In this document: piece by piece, positions 19,372-32,060 of the stretch
Layout: the number at the start of each line of letters is the position of its first letter
How positions within the stretch are numbered: the stretch's first letter is position 1
Position numbers and translations under genes: made by a program
Notes under the pieces: model-generated
The model's database searches: none
What the model was told of the DNA's origin: nothing
The model's input: the letters and a program-made list of their open reading frames with translations, nothing else
Source: Thermodesulfobacteriota bacterium
Lineage (GTDB): Bacteria > Desulfobacterota > Thermodesulfobacteria > Thermodesulfobacteriales > Thermodesulfobacteriaceae
Reading direction: 5' to 3'
Length of the DNA: 64,000 nt
Assembly: GCA_030550555.1 (NCBI GenBank)
Contig: JAUQPD010000037.1
Location: 100,628-164,627, forward strand

Positions 19372-20757
19372 ATGGTAGTCACAAGGTTTCCGCCAAGCCC
19401 AACAGGACATCTTCATCTGGGTGGAGCAAGAACTGCCCTTTTTAATTACCTCTTTGCTAAAAAAAACGGTGGAAGGTTTATTCTTCGCTTTGAAGATACC
19501 GATAGAGAGAGGTCCAAAGAAGAATATGTCACCTCCATCATTTCTGCTCTTGAATGGTTAGGATTACATTGGGACGAGGGACCCTATTTTCAGAGCAAAC
19601 GATTTGAGCTCTATCAAGAATATGCACGGAGACTCTACGAGGAAGGGAAGGCCTATTACTGCGAATGTTCAAAGGACTTTCTTGAGGAGAGAAAGAAGAT
19701 CCTTCAAGGTCACGGGCTTAAACCTCGTTATGAGGGTTTTTGTCGGGAAAAAAACCTGCCACCAGGACCTGGAAGAGCTCTGAGAATAAAAGTATCGGTA
19801 GATAGTGAAATAGTTTTTGAAGACCTTCTTAGAGGAAAAATTGTCTTTCCTCCAGACGAGGTTGATGATTTTATTATTTTACGCTCAGATGGAACTCCAA
19901 CTTATCACTTTGCAGTAGTAGTTGACGACATTACCATGGGAGTAACTCATGTTATTAGGGGAGATGATCACATATCAAACACTCCTAAGCAGTTAATAAT
20001 TTATGAAGCCCTTGGGGTTGAGCCTCCTAAGTTTGCTCACATCCCCATGGTCCTTGGGCCTGATGGTGCAAGATTATCTAAAAGACATGGAGCACGATCT
20101 ATTCTTGAATACAAAGAGGAGGGCTATCTTCCTCAAGCGGTTATTAACTATTTAGCTCGTCTTGGATGGGGCTATGGAGATCAGGAGTATTTCACAATGG
20201 AAGAGCTTATCGAAAAATTTGATCTTTCAAGGGTAAACCTATCTCCTGCTCGTTTTGATCCAGACAAATTCTTAGCCATCAATGCTTACTGGTTAAGGGC
20301 CTTCTCCGCAGAGGATATCTATCCTCATCTGCTACCATTTATTTCTCACTACAATCTTTCAAAGTATCCAAAGGAAAAACAAATTGAAATGGTTAACAGT
20401 GTCAGAGTGCGAGTTAAGACCCTAAAAGAACTTGCAGAGATGATCGACTTTTATTTCTTTGATGAGGTCTCATTTGATGAGTCAGCAAAAACTAAGGCCC
20501 TAAGGCCTGAGCTTCTTCCCTATCTCAAAGCCTACATGTCTGAAATTGAGGGTTTAGACTTTGAAGATGAAAAACATCTTGAAGCTCATTTCAGAGAGTT
20601 TGCTGAAAGGCACAGTCTTAAGGTTAAGGACCTTGCCCAGGCCATACGAGTTGCTCTCACTGGAAAACTCATTAGCCCACCACTCTTTGAAGTCATGAGG
20701 ATTCTCGGAAAAGTTGAGGTAAAGAGAAGACTCGAAAAAGCCTTACAGTCAATTTAA
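19372..20757 (+). CDS. gltX: Glutamyl-tRNA synthetase
   Basis: TRFPPSPTGHLHLGGARTALFNYLFAKKNGGRFILRFEDTDRERS; LSKRHGA; ATG at 19372 chosen over TTG 19354. Confidence 0.95.
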   Translation: MVVTRFPPSPTGHLHLGGARTALFNYLFAKKNGGRFILRFEDTDRERSKEEYVTSIISALEWLGLHWDEGPYFQSKRFELYQEYARRLYEEGKAYYCECSKDFLEERKKILQGHGLKPRYEGFCREKNLPPGPGRALRIKVSVDSEIVFEDLLRGKIVFPPDEVDDFIILRSDGTPTYHFAVVVDDITMGVTHVIRGDDHISNTPKQLIIYEALGVEPPKFAHIPMVLGPDGARLSKRHGARSILEYKEEGYLPQAVINYLARLGWGYGDQEYFTMEELIEKFDLSRVNLSPARFDPDKFLAINAYWLRAFSAEDIYPHLLPFISHYNLSKYPKEKQIEMVNSVRVRVKTLKELAEMIDFYFFDEVSFDESAKTKALRPELLPYLKAYMSEIEGLDFEDEKHLEAHFREFAERHSLKVKDLAQAIRVALTGKLISPPLFEVMRILGKVEVKRRLEKALQSI

Positions 20758-20774
20758 AAGAGGGGGGAGGATCT

Positions 20775-20945
20775 ATGTGGGAAGTCCTGATTATTGTTGC
20801 GGTATTAGTTATTTGGTTTTTTGTTTCACGTTATATTTTCCCTAAAATGGGTATCCCTGTCTGAGGAATGCCATATAACCCTCCTGGAGAGGGGAAAGAG
20901 AGACAAGGCTACGGTAAAGAGGAGGAAAAGAAAACCTGTAAGTAG
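20775..20945 (+). CDS. Candidate small membrane selenoprotein; in-frame UGA at codon 30 (20862-20864) read as Sec
   Basis: SD aggggggagg 4 nt before ATG; translation MWEVLIIVAVLVIWFFVSRYIFPKMGIPV-U-GMPYNPPGEGKERQGYGKEEEKKTCK-stop(TAG); stem-loop CCCUC-CUGGA-GAGGG at 20879-20893 after the UGA; SelB encoded at 42265..44205. Confidence 0.6.
20879..20893 (+). promoter_or_regulatory. Candidate bacterial SECIS stem-loop
   Basis: 5-bp perfect stem with 5-nt apical loop CUGGA; the loop Gs lie 22-23 nt after the last base of the UGA. Confidence 0.45.
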
Positions 20946-20986
20946 ATAAGATCAGTTGAGAAAAAACCTGCATCAAGAGGGTTACA

Positions 20987-24062
<3,076 letters not shown>

Positions 24063-24093
24063 TCAACCTATTAGAGCACCTTTAGTTTTTATT

Positions 24094-25749
24094 TTATGAC
24101 TTTTTAAATTCCGTCAACATCAAGCTCCTTAAGTCCCCTTTCCTCTGTAGGAGTATCCAAACGATAACCATTCCTGTCAAAATTAGGCATAGAATGGGAA
24201 ACACGTATCCTATTTTCACAAAAAAGGTCTTCTCGGTAAATAAAACTATGTCTCCATAGACAATCTCTTCCCTCTCTAAAAGACTTTCTGCCCTAACCCT
24301 TCCCAAGGGATCTATGATACCTGAAATTCCTGTATTTGCAGATTGAAGAACATATCTCCTTCCCTCAACCGCTCTTACCACTGCCTTTTGGAAATGCTGA
24401 TAAGGAGCTGAGGTTCTTCCAAACCAGGCATCATTTGTGGCAATAAAAACAAATTCTCCTTCTTGAGAAAGCCTTTTTACGAGGATCTGAGGAAAGGCAG
24501 ACTCAAAACATATGAGTGGCACAAAACTAACCCTCTTTCCTTCAAGCTCCACTCTCAAATTCTTGGAAGTCCCTGGCCTTATAATATCAGTGACAACAGA
24601 AATTCTTCTGAGAAAAGGCAAATACTCTCCCAAAGGAACGTACTCTCCAAAGGGAACAAGTTTCTCCTTATCATATAGGTCTACAAGTTCACCTCCTTTC
24701 CATACAAGAAGGCTATTGTGAATCTTAGGATAGGGAGGCAATGAGGCAACTCTAAAAGTACCGAATACAATCACTGGCATCCACTCTGCCTCATCTTCAA
24801 CTCTCTCAAGCACCGAAAGAAATCTGAGGGTCTCCTTTTTGTCATAGGCAAAATAAAAAGGAAGAGCAGTCTCTGGGAAAAAAACAAATTGAGGTCTTTC
24901 AGAAAGCGAGAGAAATAGAAGCTTTTCATAGGCCTTTTGAGATACCTCTATTTCCTTTGCCTCCTTTAACTCCTGAGGAATATTTCCCTGAAGAAGCGCT
25001 ACCCTGTAAAGTAAATCCTTTGCTTCAAGTCTTTGCTCTAAAGTCTTTTTCCAAAAATCAAAACTATACAAATTATAGCCTATTAAGAATGAGTATAGAG
25101 TGAGAAAAAATACTTGGTCTAACAGAAATGATCTTTGTCGATAATTTTGATAAAAAAAGAGTAAATAAAAGAGGTGATAATTAATTAAAATTATCAGAAA
25201 AGAGAGGCCCCATATACCAAAAAGGTCGGCAAATTGTAATATATATATAAAAGAAGCAAGTGGATATCCAATCAACCCCCAAGGGAAACCAGTAAGTAGT
25301 GTTGATCTCAAATATTCAGTAGCAACAAAAAAAGTAGCAACTAAAACTGCTTTAATAAAGGTAGGTTCTGTAAAGGCATTAATCTTAGAAGAAATAAATA
25401 AGAAAATCACAATATATATAGAGAGATAGAGAGATAAGAGCAATAAAATAAAAATACCCAAAAACCAATGAATATTTCCATATTTATGAAGTGTATAAAC
25501 AATCCAATAAAGAAGAGTGGCAAAGTGTAACACTCCAAAAATGAGGCCAATTTTGGTAATTTTTAATGTGTTATATTCATAATGTCTTACAATGTAAAAC
25601 AGGGGGATAAGGGCGATGAAGATAAAGACAGAGATATTAAATTTGGGAAAGCTAAGAGTGAGAAGAATGGCAGATAAGGCTGAAAAGAGATAGGTGCTAA
25701 GAGAGGAACTTAATACGAACTTTGTCAATTTTTCTCTCATCAGCTTCAA
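24094..25749 (-). CDS. lnt: Apolipoprotein N-acyltransferase
   Basis: Multi-TM N-terminus plus nitrilase domain: FFPETALPF, VPFGEYVPLGEYLPFL, LICFESAFPQ, TNDAWFGRTSAPYQHFQ. Confidence 0.93.
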   Translation of the reverse strand: MKLMREKLTKFVLSSSLSTYLFSALSAILLTLSFPKFNISVFIFIALIPLFYIVRHYEYNTLKITKIGLIFGVLHFATLLYWIVYTLHKYGNIHWFLGIFILLLLSLYLSIYIVIFLFISSKINAFTEPTFIKAVLVATFFVATEYLRSTLLTGFPWGLIGYPLASFIYILQFADLFGIWGLSFLIILINYHLFYLLFFYQNYRQRSFLLDQVFFLTLYSFLIGYNLYSFDFWKKTLEQRLEAKDLLYRVALLQGNIPQELKEAKEIEVSQKAYEKLLFLSLSERPQFVFFPETALPFYFAYDKKETLRFLSVLERVEDEAEWMPVIVFGTFRVASLPPYPKIHNSLLVWKGGELVDLYDKEKLVPFGEYVPLGEYLPFLRRISVVTDIIRPGTSKNLRVELEGKRVSFVPLICFESAFPQILVKRLSQEGEFVFIATNDAWFGRTSAPYQHFQKAVVRAVEGRRYVLQSANTGISGIIDPLGRVRAESLLEREEIVYGDIVLFTEKTFFVKIGYVFPILCLILTGMVIVWILLQRKGDLRSLMLTEFKKS

Positions 25750-26443
25750 GGATCTCCACTTCTATGGGTGGAAGCGTGAATTTTTCTCCCTTTTGGGGGA
25801 TTCTTTTAAGGTTTTCCAGGATAAAACCTGCAAGAGTTTCGTAATCCCCTCTTGGAAATTCAATTTGATAACACTTTTCAAGGACTCTCAATTTGGTGAT
25901 AGCGGGAAGAGTAATCCATCCTTCTTGATCTGCTGGGTAACATTTCTGAGTTCCCAGGAAAAGGTCCTCAACAATGTCTTTAAAGCGAACGATTCCAACG
26001 AATTCAGAGTGTTCATCAACTACAAAGGCAATCTTGAGATTTTGCTGACGAAATTTCTCAAGGGCTGAGACTATGGGAAGGCCCTCAGGTAAAGTTAGAG
26101 CAGGCTGAATAAAGTCTTTCCAGTTGTAGAGACTCTGAAGAAACCCTGGCAGAAGATCTCTTAGACTTACATATCCAAGATAGTTATCAAGGCTAGTTCT
26201 ATATACTGGATAATAGTGATGGGGATAGCGAACAATATACTCTTTTGTCTCTTCCCAGGTGTAGTCTATATCAAGGGCCTTCAAGTAGAGGCGTGGAATT
26301 AAGAAATCACGGACACTCAGACTCTCAAGCCTTTCAAAGATTTGGAGCCATTCTTCCCTTTGAGGAGACTCCTCTGACTCCTCTATAGATTCCTTACCGA
26401 AAATTAGGGATTTTAAAAACCGAACCAGTGAGGATTCTTCCAT
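25697..26443 (-). CDS. CBS-domain protein, CorC/HlyC-like with CorC_HlyC C-terminal domain
   Basis: SVRDFLIPRLYLKALDIDYTWEET, IAFVVDEHSEFVGIVRFKDIVEDLFLG, DYETLAGFILENLKRIPQKGEKF. Confidence 0.82.
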   Translation of the reverse strand: MEESSLVRFLKSLIFGKESIEESEESPQREEWLQIFERLESLSVRDFLIPRLYLKALDIDYTWEETKEYIVRYPHHYYPVYRTSLDNYLGYVSLRDLLPGFLQSLYNWKDFIQPALTLPEGLPIVSALEKFRQQNLKIAFVVDEHSEFVGIVRFKDIVEDLFLGTQKCYPADQEGWITLPAITKLRVLEKCYQIEFPRGDYETLAGFILENLKRIPQKGEKFTLPPIEVEILEADERKIDKVRIKFLS

Positions 26444-26472
26444 GGGCTCTAAGTCTACATATTAACCTACTT

Positions 26473-27459
26473 TTAACTTACAAAAAAGGAATAATTCTCC
26501 TCAAGAAAGCGGACGTATTCACGAACTCCTTCCTCAAGACTTCTCAATGGTCCACTGTAGCCTCCTCTTTGCAATTTATTTATATCCGCCTCAGTGAAGT
26601 ATTGATATTGTTTCCTGAGATTTTCAGGCATATCAATATACTCAATAGCTGGTGATAGACCAAGAGATGAGAATACTGCCTTTACAAGGTCATTAAAGGA
26701 CCGTGCCTTCCCTGTGCCCACATTGTAAATTCCTTTTAAATGGGGGTTGTCATAAAAAAAGAGAGTAATCGCAACAGCATCCTTAACATAAATAAAGTCT
26801 CTCAACTGACCTCCATCCTCATAACGGGGATTATAGGACTTAAAAAGTCTCACTTTACCTTCTTTCTTTATCTGTTCATAAGCCTTAAGCACAACACTCC
26901 TCATCTCTCCCTTATGAAACTCCTTATCACCATAGACATTGAAGTATTTCAAACCAACAACCCTATTTAAAAGCCCCCTTCTCTTAACCCAAAGGTCAAA
27001 AAGGTGCTTAAAAAAACCATAAGCATTGAGGGGTCTCAAACTCTCTAAGAGCTCCTCATCATCTCTAAAACCAAGAGAACCATCTCCATAGGTAGCTGCA
27101 GATGAGGCGTAGATAAAAGTTATGTCCCTCTCAATGGCGTATTCGCAGAGTTTAACAGAATAGACAAAGTTATTACGATAAAGGTATTGGAGATCCTTAA
27201 CTGTGGTATCACTACAGGCTCCAAGATGAAATATTGCCTTTATTTTCCCGAAACGTTCTTCTTCAAGGGCCTGCAAAAAATCATCTTTTTCAATATAGTC
27301 CCAAAACTTGAGGCCAAGCAGATTTTTCCACTTAATTCCTGAACTTAGATGATCAACAATCAGAATTTTATCTTCTCCCCTCTCATTTAGAGCTTGAACG
27401 AGATTTGCCCCAATAAACCCGGCACCCCCTGTTACCACAATATATCCTCGGTCACTCAC
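26473..27459 (-). CDS. hldD: ADP-L-glycero-D-manno-heptose-6-epimerase
   Basis: IVVTGGAGFIGANLVQALNERG; GACSDTTVKDLQYLYRNNF; LKYFNVYGDKEFHKGEMRSVVLKAY. Confidence 0.93.
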   Translation of the reverse strand: MSDRGYIVVTGGAGFIGANLVQALNERGEDKILIVDHLSSGIKWKNLLGLKFWDYIEKDDFLQALEEERFGKIKAIFHLGACSDTTVKDLQYLYRNNFVYSVKLCEYAIERDITFIYASSAATYGDGSLGFRDDEELLESLRPLNAYGFFKHLFDLWVKRRGLLNRVVGLKYFNVYGDKEFHKGEMRSVVLKAYEQIKKEGKVRLFKSYNPRYEDGGQLRDFIYVKDAVAITLFFYDNPHLKGIYNVGTGKARSFNDLVKAVFSSLGLSPAIEYIDMPENLRKQYQYFTEADINKLQRGGYSGPLRSLEEGVREYVRFLEENYSFFVS

Positions 27460-27532
27460 AAAAGACCTCCTCCTTTTTCTCTGCCTCCTATTTTAACATC
27501 CAAGAGAATCTCTGCAATTAATGTAACTTTAC

Positions 27533-27560
27533 TTGAAGTTGACAGAAATCTGTATATAAT
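27533..27560 (+). promoter_or_regulatory. Promoter of the PhnD-like gene; -10 only 8 nt from ATG
   Basis: TTGAAG (27533-27538) - 16 nt - TATAAT (27555-27560); ATG at 27569; no SD. Confidence 0.5.
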
Positions 27561-27568
27561 ATTGGAAT

Positions 27569-28414
27569 ATGATTTTACAAAGTTTCTTAAAAATCGTAAT
27601 CTTCCTAATATTCCTAAAATTAACTACGACTTTAGCACTATCAACTGAACCATGTAGATACACCTTTGGTATAGTGCCTACCTTTCATCCAGAGAAAACC
27701 CTAGAGGTGTGGGATCCTATTTTAAAGGAACTTGGAAGGCGCTTAAATTGTCAGTTTAAAATCAAAACTTTCGACACCTTTGGTGAGTTCATGAAAGCCC
27801 TAAATCTTGAAAAAATTGACTTTGCTCTCTCTGGCCCCTATCATGTTGTTTTGGCAAAGCGGACTAAAGGATATATGCCTATTATCAGAAATAGAGATCC
27901 TATTAGAATAATCCTTGTTGTAAGGAAAGACTCTAAATATTACAGTATCTTTGCCTTAGATGGACGAATAATTGGTTTTACAGATCCCAATGCTTATATT
28001 ACAACTATCTATATGCAAAAGAAACTTCGTGAAGAGTTTAAGATAAATTTTACACCAAAGTATTTGAAGACCCATGACAATGTATATAGACATGTTTTAC
28101 TTAAACTTGTAGATGCAGGTTGTGCTGTTGATCTGACATTTAAAAGACAGCCTTTAGAAGTAAGAGAACAACTTCATATTCTTTTCCAATCTGAGCCCTT
28201 TCCATCTCCTGCAATTATTGTCCACCCCAGGGTTCCAAAGCAAATAAAAAAAGCTTTTGTTATCAATTTTCTACAAATTGCAAAAGAAGATACATACGCG
28301 CAAATACTTCAAAAAACACAGGTTCCCAATCCCATATCTGCTAACTATGAAAGAGATTATAAAATACTTGAAACCTTTGCTTTAGAAAATTCTACAAGCC
28401 CTCTTAAACGTTGA
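27569..28414 (+). CDS. PhnD-like phosphate/phosphite/phosphonate-type periplasmic binding protein
   Basis: Signal peptide; YTFGIVPTFHPEKTLEVWDPILKELGRRLNCQFKIKTFDTFGEFMKALNLEKIDFALSGPYHVVLAKR. Confidence 0.85.
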   Translation: MILQSFLKIVIFLIFLKLTTTLALSTEPCRYTFGIVPTFHPEKTLEVWDPILKELGRRLNCQFKIKTFDTFGEFMKALNLEKIDFALSGPYHVVLAKRTKGYMPIIRNRDPIRIILVVRKDSKYYSIFALDGRIIGFTDPNAYITTIYMQKKLREEFKINFTPKYLKTHDNVYRHVLLKLVDAGCAVDLTFKRQPLEVREQLHILFQSEPFPSPAIIVHPRVPKQIKKAFVINFLQIAKEDTYAQILQKTQVPNPISANYERDYKILETFALENSTSPLKR

Positions 28415-30672
28415 GAGAAAAATTCAATAAGCTAAAAGCAAAACTAAAAACATTATCTTTCTACTACTATTTTCTCTTTATAAACTTTATTGTTCTCATT
28501 GTCATTGTCTTTACATTAATGATTTCATTTAACTTTTATTTTAAGAACCAATACACTAAACTATTTTACAATGAATTAGAACTGATAAAGCAAACTGTTA
28601 GTGTTTCTCTTAAGCCTCTCATACTTACAGAAGATTACGATCGTATTGAAAAGTTATTATTAGGCTGGATAAAAGGGACACAGATTGAAACAATAAAACT
28701 TGCTAATCCATCTGGAGAAATTATTCTATCAGTTAAGAGCACTAATAACCAAACAGTTATTCAGTATGTCCCAAATGAAATGATAACAAGCCAAGCAGAA
28801 CTTCTAATTGATAATGATGAAAATGTCACAATAATCTTTCCAATAATTGGAATAATGGAAAATGATATTCTTTCATGGGTGGAAATAAGATACTCTAAAA
28901 AAATTCTAAGTGAAATAATTAGCAATACGATAAGACTTTTCCTCTTAATGTCAATTTTGGGAACAATTTTAATAGCAGTTTTTCTTAGAGTTTTATTTAA
29001 ATATTTTGAAAAAGAATTAAAGATATTTACCACTTATCTTAAGGATATTCCCCTATCAAAAGGTAAAATATTAGATCATACTTTTACCTCAAAAGAATTT
29101 CAGGAATTAAAAAATGTTTCTGAAAAGATTTCTCAAATATTGTATACACAAGAAAAGGAGCTTATTAGAGAAAAGTCAAAAATAGAAAAAATACTCTCCT
29201 CCTTAACAGAAGTAGTAATTTTTACCGATTTTAATTTAAACATAATTTATGCTAACAATGCCTTTGAAAGACATTTTAATATGAACGTTGAATCAATCAT
29301 AAATAAACAACTCAATCAGATCTTAAATCTCCTTGACTCTGACAATAAGACTAATTTTTGGACAAAATTTGAATTATATAAAGACCTTATTAATAATGAT
29401 ATTGTTCATTCTGACATATTTTTTGATGAAGTTTACTACCAAACAACAGATAATTTTCTCAAAATCTTTGAAATTACAGTAATCCCTATAAAAGAAACCG
29501 ACCTTAGTGGACTTCTCTTTTTAATTAGAGATGTGACCCACAGAAAACTAATTGAGAAAGAGCTTAGCAAAATTCAGAAATTTGAGGCCATAGATCGGCT
29601 TGCTGGAGGAGTTGCCCATGACTTAAGAAATCTTCTTGCAGGACTATATAATTATTTCCAAATTCTCAAACTAAAAACAAGAGACAGTACGGAGCTTAAT
29701 TTGATTGAGCGCATTGAGAAGATTTTAGAGAGGGCAAGTGCCCTCTCTTTTCAGTTACTTTCACTCTCCAAAGGTGGTGCACCAATAAAAAAGGCTGTAA
29801 ACCTGGAAGAACTGATTCAAGAGGTTGCAGAGTTCTGCTTCTCAGGCGCTCCTATAAAATTTGAACTGAAGGTTAAGACAAAAATAGATAAGATCTTTTT
29901 TGATCCTCAGCAGATTGCCCTTGTCTTTCAGAACCTCTTTATCAATGCAAGAGAGGCCATGCCTGAGGGTGGTAAAGTAATAGTTGAGACTGATCTTAGG
30001 GATCTTATGGATGAAGAAATTCCCCCACTTCCTCGGGGCACCTATGTTGTCATCTCGGTCTCAGATACAGGACCTGGAATTCCGCAGGACATTCTTCCAC
30101 ACATCTTTGATCCCTTCTTCACGACCAAAGAAAAAGGAACAGGTCTTGGGCTTACGCTTGTCTATCAGATAATGAAAAACCATGGAGGATATGTAACAGT
30201 TGACACTGAAGTTGGCAGGGGAACCACCTTCTATCTCTATCTACCTTATGAGGTAGGAACTGTTGAGGAGGACCATCCTAAACTTGGTGGTGAAGAAAGG
30301 TCCTATTCTGCCAAGAAAGTTCTCATTGTTGATGATGAAGAAGATATAAGGGAATCTCTTGTTTATATCCTGAGAGAATTTGGACATGAAGCTTATTCTG
30401 CAGGAAATGCAGATGAGGCAATAAAGATCTTTAGTGAAGAACTCCATGCAGGTCGACCTTTTGGTATAGTAATTATTGACTATACCATGCCTGACATGAG
30501 TGGAGATAAATTACTTAACAAGCTGAGAGAGATTCATCCAGACTTTCTTGCGGTCCTCTCTACTGGTTATGCAGATATTCCTGCAGTAACGGATTACTCC
30601 GAGTTTGGTTTTGATAGGATTCTCCTAAAGCCCTATACTATTGATCAACTTTTGAAAGTAATCTCAAGTTAG
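28411..30672 (+). CDS. Membrane hybrid histidine kinase (2 TM, PAS, HisKA/HATPase, C-terminal receiver)
   Basis: [54 protein letters not shown], then [14 protein letters not shown]...[11 protein letters not shown] receiver. Confidence 0.93.
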   Translation: MREKFNKLKAKLKTLSFYYYFLFINFIVLIVIVFTLMISFNFYFKNQYTKLFYNELELIKQTVSVSLKPLILTEDYDRIEKLLLGWIKGTQIETIKLANPSGEIILSVKSTNNQTVIQYVPNEMITSQAELLIDNDENVTIIFPIIGIMENDILSWVEIRYSKKILSEIISNTIRLFLLMSILGTILIAVFLRVLFKYFEKELKIFTTYLKDIPLSKGKILDHTFTSKEFQELKNVSEKISQILYTQEKELIREKSKIEKILSSLTEVVIFTDFNLNIIYANNAFERHFNMNVESIINKQLNQILNLLDSDNKTNFWTKFELYKDLINNDIVHSDIFFDEVYYQTTDNFLKIFEITVIPIKETDLSGLLFLIRDVTHRKLIEKELSKIQKFEAIDRLAGGVAHDLRNLLAGLYNYFQILKLKTRDSTELNLIERIEKILERASALSFQLLSLSKGGAPIKKAVNLEELIQEVAEFCFSGAPIKFELKVKTKIDKIFFDPQQIALVFQNLFINAREAMPEGGKVIVETDLRDLMDEEIPPLPRGTYVVISVSDTGPGIPQDILPHIFDPFFTTKEKGTGLGLTLVYQIMKNHGGYVTVDTEVGRGTTFYLYLPYEVGTVEEDHPKLGGEERSYSAKKVLIVDDEEDIRESLVYILREFGHEAYSAGNADEAIKIFSEELHAGRPFGIVIIDYTMPDMSGDKLLNKLREIHPDFLAVLSTGYADIPAVTDYSEFGFDRILLKPYTIDQLLKVISS

Positions 30673-30793
30673 AAAAATCTTCTTAGAAGAGGTGCATCGT
30701 AAAAAGCACATTGTAAAATAGGACTCTTGTGGTATTTTTGCTTAAATCAAATTTTATTCTATCAAAATCCTATAAAGAAGGAGGTGTATGCTT

Positions 30794-31132
30794 ATGGAGG
30801 AAAAGGTGGAACTTCCTAAACTTGAGAAAAAACTTGAAAAAATGACTATCAAAGAGCTTAGAGAGATTGCCCTACAGATTCCAGGGATTAGTGGAGTCCA
30901 TGGGATGAACAAGGAAGAATTGATCTCAGCTCTCAAAAAGGTTTATGGAATTGCAGAAGAGCCAAAAAGAGTAGGTGCTTCAATAAGGGAGCTAAAAGCC
31001 AAGGTGAGAAAATTTAAGAAACTTGCAGAGGAAGCAAAAGCAAAAAGAGATTGGCAGGCCTATGAGAGATTTAGGAGACTTGCAAGTGCCTTCAAGAAAA
31101 GGACAAGAAAACTTGCGAGACTCTCTGCATAA
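30794..31132 (+). CDS. Small Rho N-terminal/SAP-like domain protein
   Basis: MTIKELREIALQIPGISGVHGMNKEELISALKKVYGI followed by a K/R-rich tail; start at 30794 gives a better SD spacing to aaggaggtg than 30788. Confidence 0.7.
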   Translation: MEEKVELPKLEKKLEKMTIKELREIALQIPGISGVHGMNKEELISALKKVYGIAEEPKRVGASIRELKAKVRKFKKLAEEAKAKRDWQAYERFRRLASAFKKRTRKLARLSA

Positions 31133-31163
31133 AGGGCTTTAACCTAAGAGGTGTATCAGTTAG

Positions 31164-32060
31164 ATGACAAGTTCACCCTTGACTGAAACAAATCTCACCA
31201 CAGTTCCCCTTTTTCACCGAGGAAAAGTCAGAGACCTTTATGATCTTGGGGATTCACTTCTCATTGTGGCAACAGACCGCATTTCTGCCTATGATCTCAT
31301 CCTACCTACTCCCATACCAGACAAGGGAAAGATTCTTACCCAGATGACCCTTTTTTGGTTTAATTTTCTCAAAGATGTAGTTGCTAACCATTTGATTACT
31401 GCCAAAGTGGAGGAATATCCTGAGATATTGAGCCCCTATCTTGAGCTTTTAAGAGATAGAAGCATGATTGTTAGGAAGGCTAAGGTACTTCCTGTTGAAT
31501 GCATTGTGCGAGGCTATCTTGCAGGATCTGCTTGGAGGGATTATAGGGAAAAAGGAGAGATTTGCGGAATCAAACTTCCTCCAGGCCTAAGGGAAGCTGA
31601 AAAATTAGAGGAACCCATATTTACACCTTCAACAAAGGCAGAATTAGGTAAACATGATTTGAACATTACTTTTGAAGAGATGGTGGAACTAATTGGAAGG
31701 GACCTTGCAGAAAAAATAAGGTCCCTTTCTCTTGAGCTCTATATGAGAGCAAGTGTCTACGCAGAGGACAGAGGTATTATCATTGCAGACACCAAATTCG
31801 AGTTTGGCCTCTATGAGGGGGAACTCCTTCTCGTAGATGAGGTATTAACTCCAGATTCCTCGCGCTTCTGGCCAAAGGAAGAATACGAGCCAGGAAAACC
31901 TCAAAAGAGCTTTGACAAACAGTTTATTAGAGACTGGTTGAAAAGCACGTCCTGGAAAGAAGGTCTACCCCCACCTCAAATACCTGAAGAAATTGTAAAG
32001 CGGACTCGCGAGAAATATTTGGAAGCCTTAAGGAGGTTGACAGGCAGGGATCTTACCTAA
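31164..32060 (+). CDS. purC: Phosphoribosylaminoimidazole-succinocarboxamide synthase
   Basis: HRGKVRDLYDLGDSLLIVATDRISAYD; VECIVRGYLAGSAWRDYRE; LGKHDLNITFEEM. Confidence 0.95.
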   Translation: MTSSPLTETNLTTVPLFHRGKVRDLYDLGDSLLIVATDRISAYDLILPTPIPDKGKILTQMTLFWFNFLKDVVANHLITAKVEEYPEILSPYLELLRDRSMIVRKAKVLPVECIVRGYLAGSAWRDYREKGEICGIKLPPGLREAEKLEEPIFTPSTKAELGKHDLNITFEEMVELIGRDLAEKIRSLSLELYMRASVYAEDRGIIIADTKFEFGLYEGELLLVDEVLTPDSSRFWPKEEYEPGKPQKSFDKQFIRDWLKSTSWKEGLPPPQIPEEIVKRTREKYLEALRRLTGRDLT

